DNA from: Rhizobium mongolense USDA 1844
Lineage (GTDB): Bacteria; Pseudomonadota; Alphaproteobacteria; Rhizobiales; Rhizobiaceae
NCBI RefSeq assembly: GCF_000419765.1
Contig: NZ_ATTQ01000009.1
Span: forward strand, 62,001-126,000
DNA length: 64,000 nt
Reading direction: 5' to 3'
Shown: piece by piece, positions 25,347 through 34,067 of the stretch
How the letters are laid out: every line of letters begins with the position of its first letter
Position numbering within the stretch: the stretch's first letter is position 1
Program-made: the position numbers and the translations under genes
Notes under the pieces: generated by a model
The model's database searches: none
What the model was told of the DNA's origin: nothing
Seen by the model: the letters and a program-made list of their open reading frames with translations, nothing else

Positions 25347-25490
25347 TTAGAATGCGCGGCCGGCCGCTTTGCCGTTTTCAATCCGCGTGACGCAGCCTGT
25401 CACTTTCGCGAGCAATAGGTCGACGTCGATGGGTTTCGTCAGATAGTTCACCGCGCTTCTCGAAGACCGCGAAGCCGCAGCGCGTGACGC
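25347..25490 (-). pseudogene. Remnant of a response-regulator receiver domain
   Basis: The minus strand encodes SAVNYLTKPIDVDLLLAKV followed by TGCVTRIENG, which matches the end of a receiver domain (beta-5 with the conserved Lys-Pro, then helix 5). The part before it (TASRAAASRSSR) has no receiver pattern, and no Asp-phosphorylation segment is present in this frame. This looks like the tail of a degraded response-regulator gene. The frame stops at 25347. Confidence 0.55.
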
Positions 25491-25593
25491 CGTTTGCAGA
25501 AACGTTTGCAGGTCGGGCGAAGCTTGAGCTATCCGTCGATGTCGTTTCATATATAAGCTCGCCGGCGTGACCAAGGCGGCAGGGAGGCGGCCT

Positions 25594-26985
25594 ATGAACC
25601 TTAGACATCAGATTGTGGCGTTGGCCATCATCCCATTGATCCTGGCCATCCTGATCGTCACAGCGTTCATCACGTGGCAATCGGCGACGCTTGTGCGAAG
25701 CAGCATCGACACGTTTGAGCGAAACATGCTCAAGGCCAAGGAAACGGAACTCCTCAATCTGACTAATCTTGCCCTCTCTGCCATTCATGACATCTACGAA
25801 GCCGCCGGTCCGGAGGACGAAGTAGCAAAGGAGAAGGTTCGCGCCATCCTGACCGCTCTCGACTACGGCAAGGACGGCTACTTCTTTGTCTATGACTACG
25901 ACGGCAACAATGTCGTGCATCCGCGCCAGGCGTTCCGGCCGGGGCACAATTGGCTCAACCTGACGGATTCCGATGGCGACAAGGTTGTTGCCAATCTCAT
26001 CGAGAAGGCCAAGGAGGGCGGCGGCCTTCACCAATACAAGTGGCAGAAACCCTCCTCCGGAGAGGTGGCCGACAAACTGTCCTTCGCCGTCGGCCTCGAC
26101 AAATGGAAGTGGATGCTTGGAACGGGCGTCTATCTTGATGACGTCTTTGCACAGACCGCCGCCGCAAATGCCGATTTTCGCGCCAATGTCCGCAAGACAT
26201 TTCTGATCATTGCCCTGATTGCCGTACCGGCGGTTCTCATCGTCTTTGCCACCGGCATGCTGCTGACATTGAGAGAGCGCCGCCTTGCCGATAGCAAGCT
26301 TAAACAGCTCGCACAGCGCATCATCGACACGCAGGAAGAGGAAAGGGCCCGCCTTGCCCGTGAACTGCATGACGGGATATCGCAGAACCTCATCGGCGTC
26401 CGCTATGCGATCGATCTGGCGAGCCGCAAGGTCGCAAGCCAGGCCGAAGATGCCGCCCGTGCAATCGATCGCGGGGCGCAGGCGCTTAACGGGGCGATCA
26501 AGGAGGTCCGGCGCCTGTCCCATGACCTGCGTCCGCGAGCGCTTGACGATCTTGGCCTGAGACCGGCGCTCAAGGCGCTTTGCGATAATTTCTCGGAGCG
26601 TACGGCCATCGATACGCATCTTGAGGCGCTGACCTTCAAGAATATGCTGAAGCCTGAGGCGAGCACGGCGCTCTACCGTGTTGCGCAGGAGGCATTGAAC
26701 AATGTAGAGCGGCATTCCGGAGCAACGCGTGTCGACATCAGGATTTGGAGCGTTGGGGGCCGCGTCCGCATGACGATCTCCGACAACGGCAACGGTTTCG
26801 ATGAAAACATCGCCGAAGGGAAGAAAGCGCTCGGCGGCGGGCTCGGACTGCGCAATATGCAGGAGCGCCTGGCCCATTTCGGCGGCCTGCTGCTGATGAA
26901 GACGACACCGGCAGGCACGATCCTGACAGCGATGCTTCCAAGGTCGGCAACGGTGAACCGCGCGCAAGGCAGGCAAGCAGCATGA
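25594..26985 (+). CDS. Sensor histidine kinase, NarX/DegS type with Cache domain
   Basis: This 463-residue membrane kinase starts with a transmembrane helix (IVALAIIPLILAILIVTAFI), then a periplasmic Cache-type domain (DYGKDGYFFVYDYDGNNVVHP ... GLDKWKWMLGTGVYLDDV), and a second helix (TFLIIALIAVPAVLIVFATG). The phospho-acceptor is H259 in ARELHDGISQN (HisKA_3), followed by an ATPase domain with ISDNGNGFD and GGGLGLRNM. Cache domains of this type often sense small carboxylates. GGGAGG precedes ATG 25594; the earlier 25567 start is less likely. It overlaps its response-regulator gene (ATGA). Confidence 0.92.
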   Translation: MNLRHQIVALAIIPLILAILIVTAFITWQSATLVRSSIDTFERNMLKAKETELLNLTNLALSAIHDIYEAAGPEDEVAKEKVRAILTALDYGKDGYFFVYDYDGNNVVHPRQAFRPGHNWLNLTDSDGDKVVANLIEKAKEGGGLHQYKWQKPSSGEVADKLSFAVGLDKWKWMLGTGVYLDDVFAQTAAANADFRANVRKTFLIIALIAVPAVLIVFATGMLLTLRERRLADSKLKQLAQRIIDTQEEERARLARELHDGISQNLIGVRYAIDLASRKVASQAEDAARAIDRGAQALNGAIKEVRRLSHDLRPRALDDLGLRPALKALCDNFSERTAIDTHLEALTFKNMLKPEASTALYRVAQEALNNVERHSGATRVDIRIWSVGGRVRMTISDNGNGFDENIAEGKKALGGGLGLRNMQERLAHFGGLLLMKTTPAGTILTAMLPRSATVNRAQGRQAA

Positions 26986-27626
26986 GCGGCAGGAAAAGTA
27001 TCAAGGTTCTTTTGATCGACAATCATCCCCTGGTTCTGGACGGGTTAGGGGCGGTGCTGGAAACCTATGAACACCTCGAGATTGTCGGGACCGCCGGATT
27101 GGCACGCGCAGGGCTCGAGATTGCGCTGAGGGAAAGGCCAGCTGTCGTGTTGATGGATATCAATATGCCGCAGCTCAGCGGAATCGATGCCATCGAGCTC
27201 TTCAAGGAACAACTGCCGGAGACACGGATCCTGATGCTGTCGATGCACGACAGTCGCGAATATATTTCCACCTCCGTGCTGCACGGAGCCTCCGGTTACA
27301 TTCTCAAGGATGTCTCCACCGACGAGATCATCGCTGCAATCGAAGCCGTGGCAAACGGCAAAACCTACTTCTCTTCCGGTGTCTCGGATGTTCTGCTCGA
27401 GCGCAAGGAGACGCCGGATGCGCTTCCTCTGACGACGCGCGAGCATGATGTTTTATTGTTGCTGGCGGCAGGAAAGAGCAACCGTGATATTGCCCAGACA
27501 CTCGGTATCTCGGCTGCAACAGTCGAGACGCATCGCAAGAACATCAAGAAGAAGCTCAACATTACGACGACGGCTGGATTGACCCGCTATGCTATCGAGA
27601 ACGGATTGACCTGGGGCGACAGTTAA
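26982..27626 (+). CDS. LuxR/NarL-type response regulator
   Basis: This 214-residue regulator has an N-terminal receiver domain with phospho-acceptor D59 (VVLMDINMPQLSG) and the KD pair in GYILKDVSTDE. The C-terminal LuxR-type HTH includes LTTREHDVLLLLAAGKSNRD and GISAATVETHRKNIKKKL. It is the partner of the upstream kinase, as shown by overlap. Likely targets are close by: a perfect dyad stands upstream of the DUF3311/symporter operon. An MctSR-like role (control of monocarboxylate uptake) or a role in methanol gene control are both possible; the first fits position better. Confidence 0.93.
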   Translation: MSGRKSIKVLLIDNHPLVLDGLGAVLETYEHLEIVGTAGLARAGLEIALRERPAVVLMDINMPQLSGIDAIELFKEQLPETRILMLSMHDSREYISTSVLHGASGYILKDVSTDEIIAAIEAVANGKTYFSSGVSDVLLERKETPDALPLTTREHDVLLLLAAGKSNRDIAQTLGISAATVETHRKNIKKKLNITTTAGLTRYAIENGLTWGDS

Positions 27627-28311
27627 GCGGCCCACGCGTACTGTAGGACCGCGTAGTTTGCCGGTTTTCGTTCTTGTTGCCAAAATCTCCGCGCAATTCC
27701 AGTCATCCGGTGGTCGCGCTGCGCAAAGCGGGGTGACGACTGGGAGGGCCACCCTAATCACCCGTCGGTTGAAAGGGCTCGCCTTCGCTTCCACATTACA
27801 AGCCCTTCGAAGGGGTCATGCCCATAAAAAGTGAAGCATTGACCGGTTTGAAGAAATAGCTGCCCTTGAGGAACTCGCCTAGACTTCAACTTAGCGGCTA
27901 CGACGCCCTGGCGAAACAGCAAGCGCGTGGGCGCGCTTAGCAGCCAGCCAAGGCAGGCTGGCGGGAAATGCTCACGTCCAGCGTTCGATGCATGACTGAT
28001 TGCTGTGTGCTCGATCACGGATTGAGCGTCAAAGCAGAATAAATCGCATCTACCCACTTCTGGGTAGACGCGAGTATTTTACGCTTTCTGCCATCTTGCC
28101 AGACGAAAACCGCAGCCATAGGACTTCACCACGGCTGGCCCAAAGCGAGCCGTTGGGAGGATTTCAATTGCATTACGCCTGCTTCCGTTCAGTCGGAAAA
28201 GCCGTCGCGACAGCCTGAGCCAGGTTCGCCCCAGCGATCGACTGACAAGCTCGCCTTCCACGCCGACAACTGCAACTTGGCGCCACATCTGGCGCCCGAG
28301 AGGTATCCGAC
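27627..28311. promoter_or_regulatory. Long intergenic region before the symporter operon, with a perfect dyad
   Basis: No gene is supported in these 685 bases. The notable element is TCTACCCA (28049-28056) and TGGGTAGA (28061-28068) around a CTTC loop, an 8-bp perfect inverted repeat extended by GC/GC after one mismatch. It lies about 245 bases before the DUF3311 start. It is a candidate site for the adjacent LuxR-type regulator. Confidence 0.5.
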
Positions 28312-28509
28312 ATGGAAAAATCACGGAACAAAGCAGCGCTCTGGCTGCTCGTCATTCCCTATATCGGCCTGCTCTGGCCGCCCCTCTACAATATCCGCGA
28401 GCCGGCACTCTTCGGATTTCCATTCTTCTATTGGTACCAGCTTCTCTGGGTGCCGATCACCGCCACGCTGACCTGGATCGCCTATCGGAGCACGCGCAAT
28501 GACGACTGA
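28312..28509 (+). CDS. DUF3311 small membrane protein (symporter partner)
   Basis: This 65-residue protein has two hydrophobic helices (AALWLLVIPYIGLLWPPLYN and a second around PFFYWYQLLWVPITATLTW) with the typical DUF3311 P-x-x-Y-N pattern. DUF3311 genes often precede SSS-family symporter genes and are thought to be a small subunit or assembly partner. GAGAGG precedes the ATG. It overlaps the symporter gene by 11 bases. Confidence 0.88.
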   Translation: MEKSRNKAALWLLVIPYIGLLWPPLYNIREPALFGFPFFYWYQLLWVPITATLTWIAYRSTRNDD

Positions 28510-29974
28510 TATCGACAGCACGGCGCTCGGCGTCTTCCTCTTCTTCTTCGCACTCGTCACGATCCTGGGCTTCGTCGCCTCCCGCTGGCGTAAGCCTGAA
28601 ACGCTTGCCCATATCGACGAGTGGGGCCTGGGTGGTCGCAGCTTCGGCACATGGATCACCTGGTTCCTGGTCGGCGGCGACTTCTACACGGCCTATACGG
28701 TGATCGCCGTTCCGGCACTCGTTTACACGGTCGGTGCCTACGGCTTCTTCGCGCTGCCCTATACCATCGTCGTCTATCCCTTCGTCTTCATGGTCATGCC
28801 CATTCTCTGGAAACGGGCCAGGGATTTCGGCTATGTGACGGCCGGCGACGTCGTGCACGGTCAATACGGTTCGCGCGGCCTCGAACTCGCCGTCGCAGCA
28901 ACCGGCGTCATCGCCACCATGCCCTATATTGCGCTCCAGCTCGTCGGCATGACAGCGGTGCTCAAGGCGCTCGGCCTGCATGGCGAACTGCCGCTGGCGA
29001 TCGCCTTCACCGTGCTTGCGCTTTACACCTATTCCGCCGGCCTGCGTGCCCCGGCGCTGATCGCCTTCGTCAAGGACATCATGATCTATATCGTGGTCAT
29101 CGCAGCCGTGGCGCTCATTCCCTCGAAGCTCGGCGGCTATGCCAACGTATTTGCCTCGGCCGATGCGGCTTTCCAGGTCAAGGGAAAGGGGGATCTCCTG
29201 CTCGCCGGCAACCAGTATGTCGCCTATGCGACGCTGGCCTTTGGCTCGGCGCTCGCCGCCTTCATGTATCCGCATACGCTGACGGGTATCTTCGCCTCGA
29301 ACAGCGGCAAGACGATCCGCAAGAATGCCGTCTTGCTGCCGGCCTATACGCTGCTGCTCGGTCTTCTCGCGCTGCTCGGATATATGGGCCATGCCGCCGG
29401 GCTGAAGCTCGAAAACGCCAATGACGTGGTGCCGGTCTTGTTCAAGACGCTGTTCTCGGGATGGTTCTCCGGCTTCGCCTTCGCAGCGATCGCAATCGGT
29501 GCCCTCGTTCCGGCGGCGGTGATGAGCATCGGCGCCGCCAACCTCTTCACCCGCAATTTCTGGAAGGCTTATGTCAACCCGAATGTCAGCGACGCGGGTG
29601 AAGCCAAGGTCGCCAAACTGACCTCGCTCGTCGTCAAGGTCGGCGCACTGCTGGTCATCATCTTCCTGCCGACGCAGTTTGCACTCGACCTGCAATTGCT
29701 TGGCGGCATCTGGATCCTGCAGACGCTGCCGGCCCTGGTCTTCGGCCTCTATACCAACTGGTTCCGTGCGCCGGGCCTACTCGCCGGCTGGTTCGTCGGC
29801 TTCATCGGCGGCACCTTCCTCGTCTGGGATGCCGGCTGGAAACCGTTGCACCTGATTAGCCTCGGTGGAGAACCGTTCACCATCTATACCGGTCTTCTTG
29901 CCCTTGCGGCAAACATCGCCGTCGCGGTGGCTGTCAATGCAGTCGTGCCGGCAAGGACCCCGGCGCGGGCGTGA
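28499..29974 (+). CDS. mctP: Sodium:solute symporter, probable monocarboxylate permease (MctP-like)
   Basis: This 491-residue inner-membrane protein has about 13 predicted transmembrane helices and the SSS-family pattern: GGRSFGTWITWFLVGGDFYT near residue 45, then PALIAFVKDIMIY and later GALVPAAVMSIGAANLFTRN. It resembles rhizobial MctP, which takes up lactate, pyruvate and alanine. The symbol is by resemblance only; acetate (ActP-like) or other monocarboxylates are possible. It is paired with DUF3311 and lies downstream of a two-component system. Confidence 0.82.
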   Translation: MTTDIDSTALGVFLFFFALVTILGFVASRWRKPETLAHIDEWGLGGRSFGTWITWFLVGGDFYTAYTVIAVPALVYTVGAYGFFALPYTIVVYPFVFMVMPILWKRARDFGYVTAGDVVHGQYGSRGLELAVAATGVIATMPYIALQLVGMTAVLKALGLHGELPLAIAFTVLALYTYSAGLRAPALIAFVKDIMIYIVVIAAVALIPSKLGGYANVFASADAAFQVKGKGDLLLAGNQYVAYATLAFGSALAAFMYPHTLTGIFASNSGKTIRKNAVLLPAYTLLLGLLALLGYMGHAAGLKLENANDVVPVLFKTLFSGWFSGFAFAAIAIGALVPAAVMSIGAANLFTRNFWKAYVNPNVSDAGEAKVAKLTSLVVKVGALLVIIFLPTQFALDLQLLGGIWILQTLPALVFGLYTNWFRAPGLLAGWFVGFIGGTFLVWDAGWKPLHLISLGGEPFTIYTGLLALAANIAVAVAVNAVVPARTPARA

Positions 29975-29985
29975 ATCAAGAACAG

Positions 29986-30013
29986 CGGAGGACTGCGGCA
30001 ATGCGGTCCTCCG
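29986..30013 (+). terminator. Hairpin after the symporter gene
   Basis: CGGAGGAC (29986-29993) and GTCCTCCG (30006-30013) form an 8-bp stem, 12 bases after the stop. A T-rich stretch occurs some 25 bases later, not directly, so termination strength is uncertain. Confidence 0.5.
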
Positions 30014-30137
30014 GACGAGACGTCGTGGTGTGGTTCTTTTGTGATAGAAAACGCATGAGGAGCGGAAAGCGTGCGATCGCCTCGGGCCGGCCGGCCACGA
30101 AGACCGAGTATCGTGCCGGATCGGTGCGAAGCGCCGC

Positions 30138-30875
30138 CTATCGCGAGCGACCGGCGATGATTTCATCAGTGTTTGCCAAGGCCCTTCGAACCGCACTGCG
30201 GGCGGTATGCGGCCGTTGCAATCGAATGCTTCTCTCGATGCGTTCATGAAGCTTCTGCGTATGCCGCAGGCTGCTGCCCTCTCGCGCGACATGGGCAAGA
30301 AGATGATTGAGGGCGGATTCGATCAGAACGCCCAAGGGAACGAGTAGGTCGTTGCCGGAGGCGCGCAAGATCGCGATATGAAACCGAGCGTCGGACTCAG
30401 TTCGCTGCTGGAGCGATGTCGCCCGAGCCATTTCATGAAGGGCCCGGCTGATCTCAATCATCTGCTCTTCGGTTCGCCGCTCGGCGGCCAGCGCCGTCGC
30501 CTCCGGCTCGATCATGTGGCGAAGCTCCTGCACCGCCCTTAAGAAGGGCTCGCGGTCAGGTGATGCCGCATACCAGCCCAAGACGTCGCGGTCCAAGAGG
30601 TTCCAGCGCTCTTTGGGCTCCACCCAGCTGCCGATTTTCGGGCGCGAGGCGAGCAGGCCCTTTGCCATCAGCATCTTGATCGCCTCGCGCACGGCCGATC
30701 GGCTGACATTGAACATTTCGGACCATTTCGCCTCGTTCGGCAGAATGGTTCCGGGCGGATAATCGCCACGCACGATCCGAAGCCCGATCTCGCCGGCCAC
30801 CGAAACATGCACGCTTCCGCCGGCCATGCGGGGGACGGTCGGGTCAGAGCGCTTTGTTGTTTTCCTGTCCGGCAT
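30138..30875 (-). CDS. GntR-family regulator, FadR subfamily
   Basis: This 245-residue regulator has an N-terminal winged helix (GSVHVSVAGEIGLRIVRGDY, PNEAKWSEMFNVSRSAVREA) and a helical FCD effector domain with metal-ligand-type residues (HMIEPEATALAAERR, DARFHIAILRASGN). FadR-type regulators usually respond to small acids or sugar acids. Start ATG 30875 (MPDRKTTKRSDP) was preferred over the longer frame, whose extra 48 residues have no domain. Its target may be the convergent symporter or the transport genes to its right. Confidence 0.88.
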   Translation of the reverse strand: MPDRKTTKRSDPTVPRMAGGSVHVSVAGEIGLRIVRGDYPPGTILPNEAKWSEMFNVSRSAVREAIKMLMAKGLLASRPKIGSWVEPKERWNLLDRDVLGWYAASPDREPFLRAVQELRHMIEPEATALAAERRTEEQMIEISRALHEMARATSLQQRTESDARFHIAILRASGNDLLVPLGVLIESALNHLLAHVAREGSSLRHTQKLHERIERSIRLQRPHTARSAVRRALANTDEIIAGRSR

Positions 30876-30984
30876 CTGATTCAATCGCCTCAGCACTTCA
30901 TGATCCCCAGCACGGACTAGGTCAAATGTTGCCGCAATGACAAGAGACGTCAGCGAGCCTTCACCTTGAGATGATCGGGAGAGC

Positions 30985-31013
30985 CGGAGCGCCCAGTGGT
31001 TTTGGGCGCTCCG
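30985..31013 (-). terminator. Hairpin terminator after the solute-binding protein gene
   Basis: CGGAGCGCCCA (30985-30995) and TGGGCGCTCCG (31003-31013) form a perfect 11-bp stem with a 7-base loop. It starts 10 bases beyond the stop of the leftward solute-binding protein gene. No clear T-run follows on the transcribed side. Confidence 0.7.
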
Positions 31014-31022
31014 AACCACGCG

Positions 31023-32009
31023 TTATTTCTGGATGCAGGTGTCGACTGTGTCCTTGGTGCATTCGTCGAGCCCGGTGAACACCGGATCCTCAACCGGCTT
31101 TCCGGCGATCAGGTCCATCATCACGGAGGGTGCCTTGTAGCCCATTTCGAAAGGACGCTGGCCGACCAGCGCGGTGACAAGCCCCTCCTTGGCTATCGCC
31201 ACTTCGTCGCCGATCGTGTCGGCGGCGCCGATGACGAACTCGTTCTTGGCGATCTTGTCGGCGATCGGCTTGAACAGGTCGCGGTAGGGCTGGGGCGCGC
31301 CGAAGAGCGGCCAGCCGCCCATGATGCCGAAGCCGGCAAGGTCGGGATTGGCGGCGAGGATGTCAGTCATCGCCTGCACGCCCTTGGCGCCGTCGTCATT
31401 GGTGAACACTGGGCAGCCGGCGACCTCGGTCCAGCCGCCTTCGCCCTTGAGCTCGGTCAGTCCTTCCTTGCCCGACAGCGAATCGCGCCAGCCCTGTGCG
31501 CGACGCAGAATATTGTCGGCGCCGGGATTGCCCTGGATCGAGCAGACCTTGCCACCATCGGGCTTGGCCTCTTTCATGTAGTCGCCGATGCGCTTGCCCA
31601 TCAGATAGTTGTCGGTGCCGAGATAGGTCTTTCGCAGAGCGGCGTCTTCCTTGGCGAGGTCGGCGTCGAGCGTCATCACCGGAACGCTCGGATTGGCTGT
31701 CTTGAGTGTCTGGGCGATGAGCTTGGCGTTCGACGGCGAGATGGCGATTGCAGCCGTGTCGGCCTTGCCCAGCATGTCCTGGACGATCTGGGCCTCGCCG
31801 GCTTCATCGGATGTCGATGCCGGGCCGGTGTAGAAGCACTCATATTCCGAGTCTGGATTTTCCTTGTTCCATTTCTGGCAACCCTGGTTGATCGCTTCGA
31901 AGAACGGGTTGTCGAGTCCTTTCACGACGATGACGAGCTGCTTCTTGGCAAGCGCCGGGCCGGCGGTGAGTGCCAAGGCCGTGAATGCAAGTAGTAATGC
32001 CTTCCTCAT
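31023..32009 (-). CDS. Ribose-type ABC transporter substrate-binding protein
   Basis: This 328-residue periplasmic binding protein has a signal peptide (MRKALLLAFTALALTAGPALA) and the type I sugar-binding pattern: LVIVVKGLDNPFFEAINQGC, AAIAISPSNAKLIAQTLKTA and DADLAKEDAALRKTYLGTDN. It contains five cysteines in the mature part, unusual for this family. Start ATG 32009 is supported by GGGAGGAAAC. It is downstream of the epimerase gene in a leftward unit; the matching ATPase and permease genes are on the opposite strand. Confidence 0.9.
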   Translation of the reverse strand: MRKALLLAFTALALTAGPALAKKQLVIVVKGLDNPFFEAINQGCQKWNKENPDSEYECFYTGPASTSDEAGEAQIVQDMLGKADTAAIAISPSNAKLIAQTLKTANPSVPVMTLDADLAKEDAALRKTYLGTDNYLMGKRIGDYMKEAKPDGGKVCSIQGNPGADNILRRAQGWRDSLSGKEGLTELKGEGGWTEVAGCPVFTNDDGAKGVQAMTDILAANPDLAGFGIMGGWPLFGAPQPYRDLFKPIADKIAKNEFVIGAADTIGDEVAIAKEGLVTALVGQRPFEMGYKAPSVMMDLIAGKPVEDPVFTGLDECTKDTVDTCIQK

Positions 32010-32057
32010 GGTTTCCTCCCTTGAAACAGACGGGCGCGACGCGACCGCCATACGAAA

Positions 32058-33038
32058 TCAACCCGGGTACCAGACAATGCGAGGGTCATCCTGAGAACGC
32101 TCGTATTGCCAGGCCGAGTCGATAAGCCTTTCCAGATCGTAGCTGGGCTGCCAATCCAGCAGGTATTTGGCCTTGCTGTTGTCCATCCAATTCGAGTGGT
32201 ATTGGCTTGGGATGTCGACAGCCTCAAGGTTTCGCGTGTGCGCCAGATAGGCTGCGACTTCGCCATAGTCGACCGGCCGGTCCATGCAGATATTGAAGAG
32301 CTGGCGCTTTGCGCGGGGATTGTCGATCGCTGCCAGAATGGCCGATACTAGATCGTCAACATGCACGAAATTACGCTTTAGCGGACGTCCGTCGGCGTCG
32401 CGCAGCAGCGGCACTGTGCCGGCTTCCACATAACGTCTCGCATCGTCTTGCGGCACGAGCGCCTTCCAGTCGGGGCCGCCGAAAACATCATCGCCGAAGG
32501 ACAGCGTATATTTGAAATCATCCTTTTCCATGATCCACGGTGCGCGAAGGCAGCAGCTGTTGATGCCGTACTGGATGGCGAACTGGTCAAGCATCACCTC
32601 CTCGAGAACCTTGGAAAGCGCGTAACTTCCAGGATAAGCGCAATGCGGCGTGTCCTCGGTGATCGGTCCGTCGTGACGATAGTAGAAATGGCCGATACCG
32701 GCATCACCGCCGATGAGGATGAACTGCTGTGCAGTAGCGCTCATCCGGAAGGCTTCGAGTAACCAGAAAAGACCCTTGACGGTTACGTCCATGACGGCGG
32801 CAGGCGTTTCCTTGCAAGTGGCAAGATGCAGAACGTGGGTCACGTCTTTCATTGCGGCTGCCGCGACATACTGGTCGGCGATCGAGCCCTTTGTGACTTC
32901 GACACGGCTGGTCTCAGGAAGCAAACGATGATGGCAAAGCGCGCGGATGCGTGCTTTCGAAAATCTCGGATCGTCAAGCAGCCCAGCAATGAAGCGCCGC
33001 CCGACCTTGCCCGTCGCACCGGTAACAAGGATCAGCAT
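32058..33038 (-). CDS. NAD-dependent epimerase/dehydratase (extended SDR)
   Basis: This 326-residue Rossmann enzyme starts MLILVTGATGKVGRRFIAGL with the TGxxGxxG nucleotide motif. The active-site pair is YALSK (Tyr-x-x-x-Lys) near residue 155-159. It is of the uronate-dehydrogenase/UDP-glucose-4-epimerase-like class. It shares an operon with the binding protein, so it probably acts on the imported sugar or sugar acid. Start ATG 33038 follows GGGAGAGAG. Substrate unknown. Confidence 0.85.
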   Translation of the reverse strand: MLILVTGATGKVGRRFIAGLLDDPRFSKARIRALCHHRLLPETSRVEVTKGSIADQYVAAAAMKDVTHVLHLATCKETPAAVMDVTVKGLFWLLEAFRMSATAQQFILIGGDAGIGHFYYRHDGPITEDTPHCAYPGSYALSKVLEEVMLDQFAIQYGINSCCLRAPWIMEKDDFKYTLSFGDDVFGGPDWKALVPQDDARRYVEAGTVPLLRDADGRPLKRNFVHVDDLVSAILAAIDNPRAKRQLFNICMDRPVDYGEVAAYLAHTRNLEAVDIPSQYHSNWMDNSKAKYLLDWQPSYDLERLIDSAWQYERSQDDPRIVWYPG

Positions 33039-33291
33039 GCTCTCTCTCCCAGTAACAGCTAATATCCGCCCGCTTCGCACGTCAACGGGTATTTGTCATA
33101 CAAAACAGATTTTTGTGATGTCTGCTTGATTCGCCGGACAATTGATTGACGCTTTCGCAAGGTTTTGCGTAAATGCGATGGAATCGCCTTTCTGGGAGGA
33201 CATCGGCAAGGCGAGATTGCGGCATCCATCCCTTGGACGACATCTAAGGGCAATGAGGAAGCCTGAGAGGTTTTGGGAGGGTAGCAGGCTG
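33039..33291. promoter_or_regulatory. Divergent promoter region of the split ABC transporter
   Basis: About 250 bases between the leftward epimerase gene and the rightward ATPase gene. Both promoters should lie here. I see no strong dyad. A GGGAGG (33275-33280) precedes the GTG start at 33292. Confidence 0.45.
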
Positions 33292-34032
33292 GTGGCGGTT
33301 CTCGAACTCACCAACATCTCCAAACATTTTGGCGCCATCCAGGCAGTCAACGACGTTTCGCTTTCGCTGGAGGCGGGACAGGTCGTCGGTCTCATGGGCG
33401 ATAACGGCGCCGGAAAGTCGACACTGGTCAAGATGATTGCCGGCAACTTCCGGCCGAGCGAGGGCACCATGCGCCTCGACGGCGCGGAAATCGTCATGCA
33501 CCGGCCGGTGGAGGCGCGCCAGCACGGCATCGAGATCGTTCACCAGGATCTTGCACTGTGCAATAATCTGACGGCAGCGGCGAACGTGTTCCTCGGACGC
33601 GAGTTGCGGCGCGGCATCGGCCCGCTGAAAGTCCTGGACTACAAGACCATGTATCGGCGTGCCGGCGAGATTTTCAGGGAGCTGAAGTCGGAGACGCGGC
33701 CCCGAGACCTCGTAAGGCAGATGTCAGGCGGCCAACGGCAGGCGGTGGCGATTGCGCGCACCATGCTGTCGGAGGCAAAGATCGTGCTGATGGACGAGCC
33801 GACTGCGGCAATTTCCGTTCGCCAGGTGGCGGAGGTCCTCAATCTGATCCGCGAACTGCGTGACCGCGGCATTGCCGTTGTTTTGATCAGCCATCGCATG
33901 CCGGACGTCTTTACGGTTGCCGACCGCGTCATCGTGTTGCGGCGAGGCAGAAAAGTTGCCGACAAGCCGATTACGGCAAGTTCGCCAGAAGAAGTCACAG
34001 GTCTTATCACCGGCGCGATCGAACAGGTGTGA
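33292..34032 (+). CDS. Ribose-type ABC transporter ATPase (single domain)
   Basis: This 246-residue ATPase has Walker A GDNGAGKST, signature MSGGQRQAVAIART, and Walker B IVLMDEPTAA. It is a single-domain form, about half the length of RbsA, so two copies probably pair in the transporter. The start is uncertain: GTG 33292 (VAVLELTNISKHFG) matches the family beginning, while ATG 33253 and earlier frames add unsupported residues. It is followed by the permease gene after 35 bases. Confidence 0.9.
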   Translation: MAVLELTNISKHFGAIQAVNDVSLSLEAGQVVGLMGDNGAGKSTLVKMIAGNFRPSEGTMRLDGAEIVMHRPVEARQHGIEIVHQDLALCNNLTAAANVFLGRELRRGIGPLKVLDYKTMYRRAGEIFRELKSETRPRDLVRQMSGGQRQAVAIARTMLSEAKIVLMDEPTAAISVRQVAEVLNLIRELRDRGIAVVLISHRMPDVFTVADRVIVLRRGRKVADKPITASSPEEVTGLITGAIEQV

Positions 34033-34067
34033 TCGCGCTGCTTGGATAGTGGAAGAAATGAAGGTCG

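Noticed and set aside
25378..26976. 532-residue open frame on the minus strand opposite the histidine kinase
   Set aside because: Shadow frame; the kinase on the plus strand has complete Cache, HisKA_3 and ATPase motifs. Only the short receiver-like tail near 25347-25490, in a different frame, was kept as a remnant.
28457..29695. 412-residue open frame on the minus strand opposite the symporter
   Set aside because: Charged, repetitive Asp/Glu/Arg translation is the usual antisense image of a membrane protein.
29971..30249. 92-residue plus-strand frame after the symporter
   Set aside because: Overlaps the terminator hairpin and the end of the opposing GntR gene; basic, low-complexity translation.
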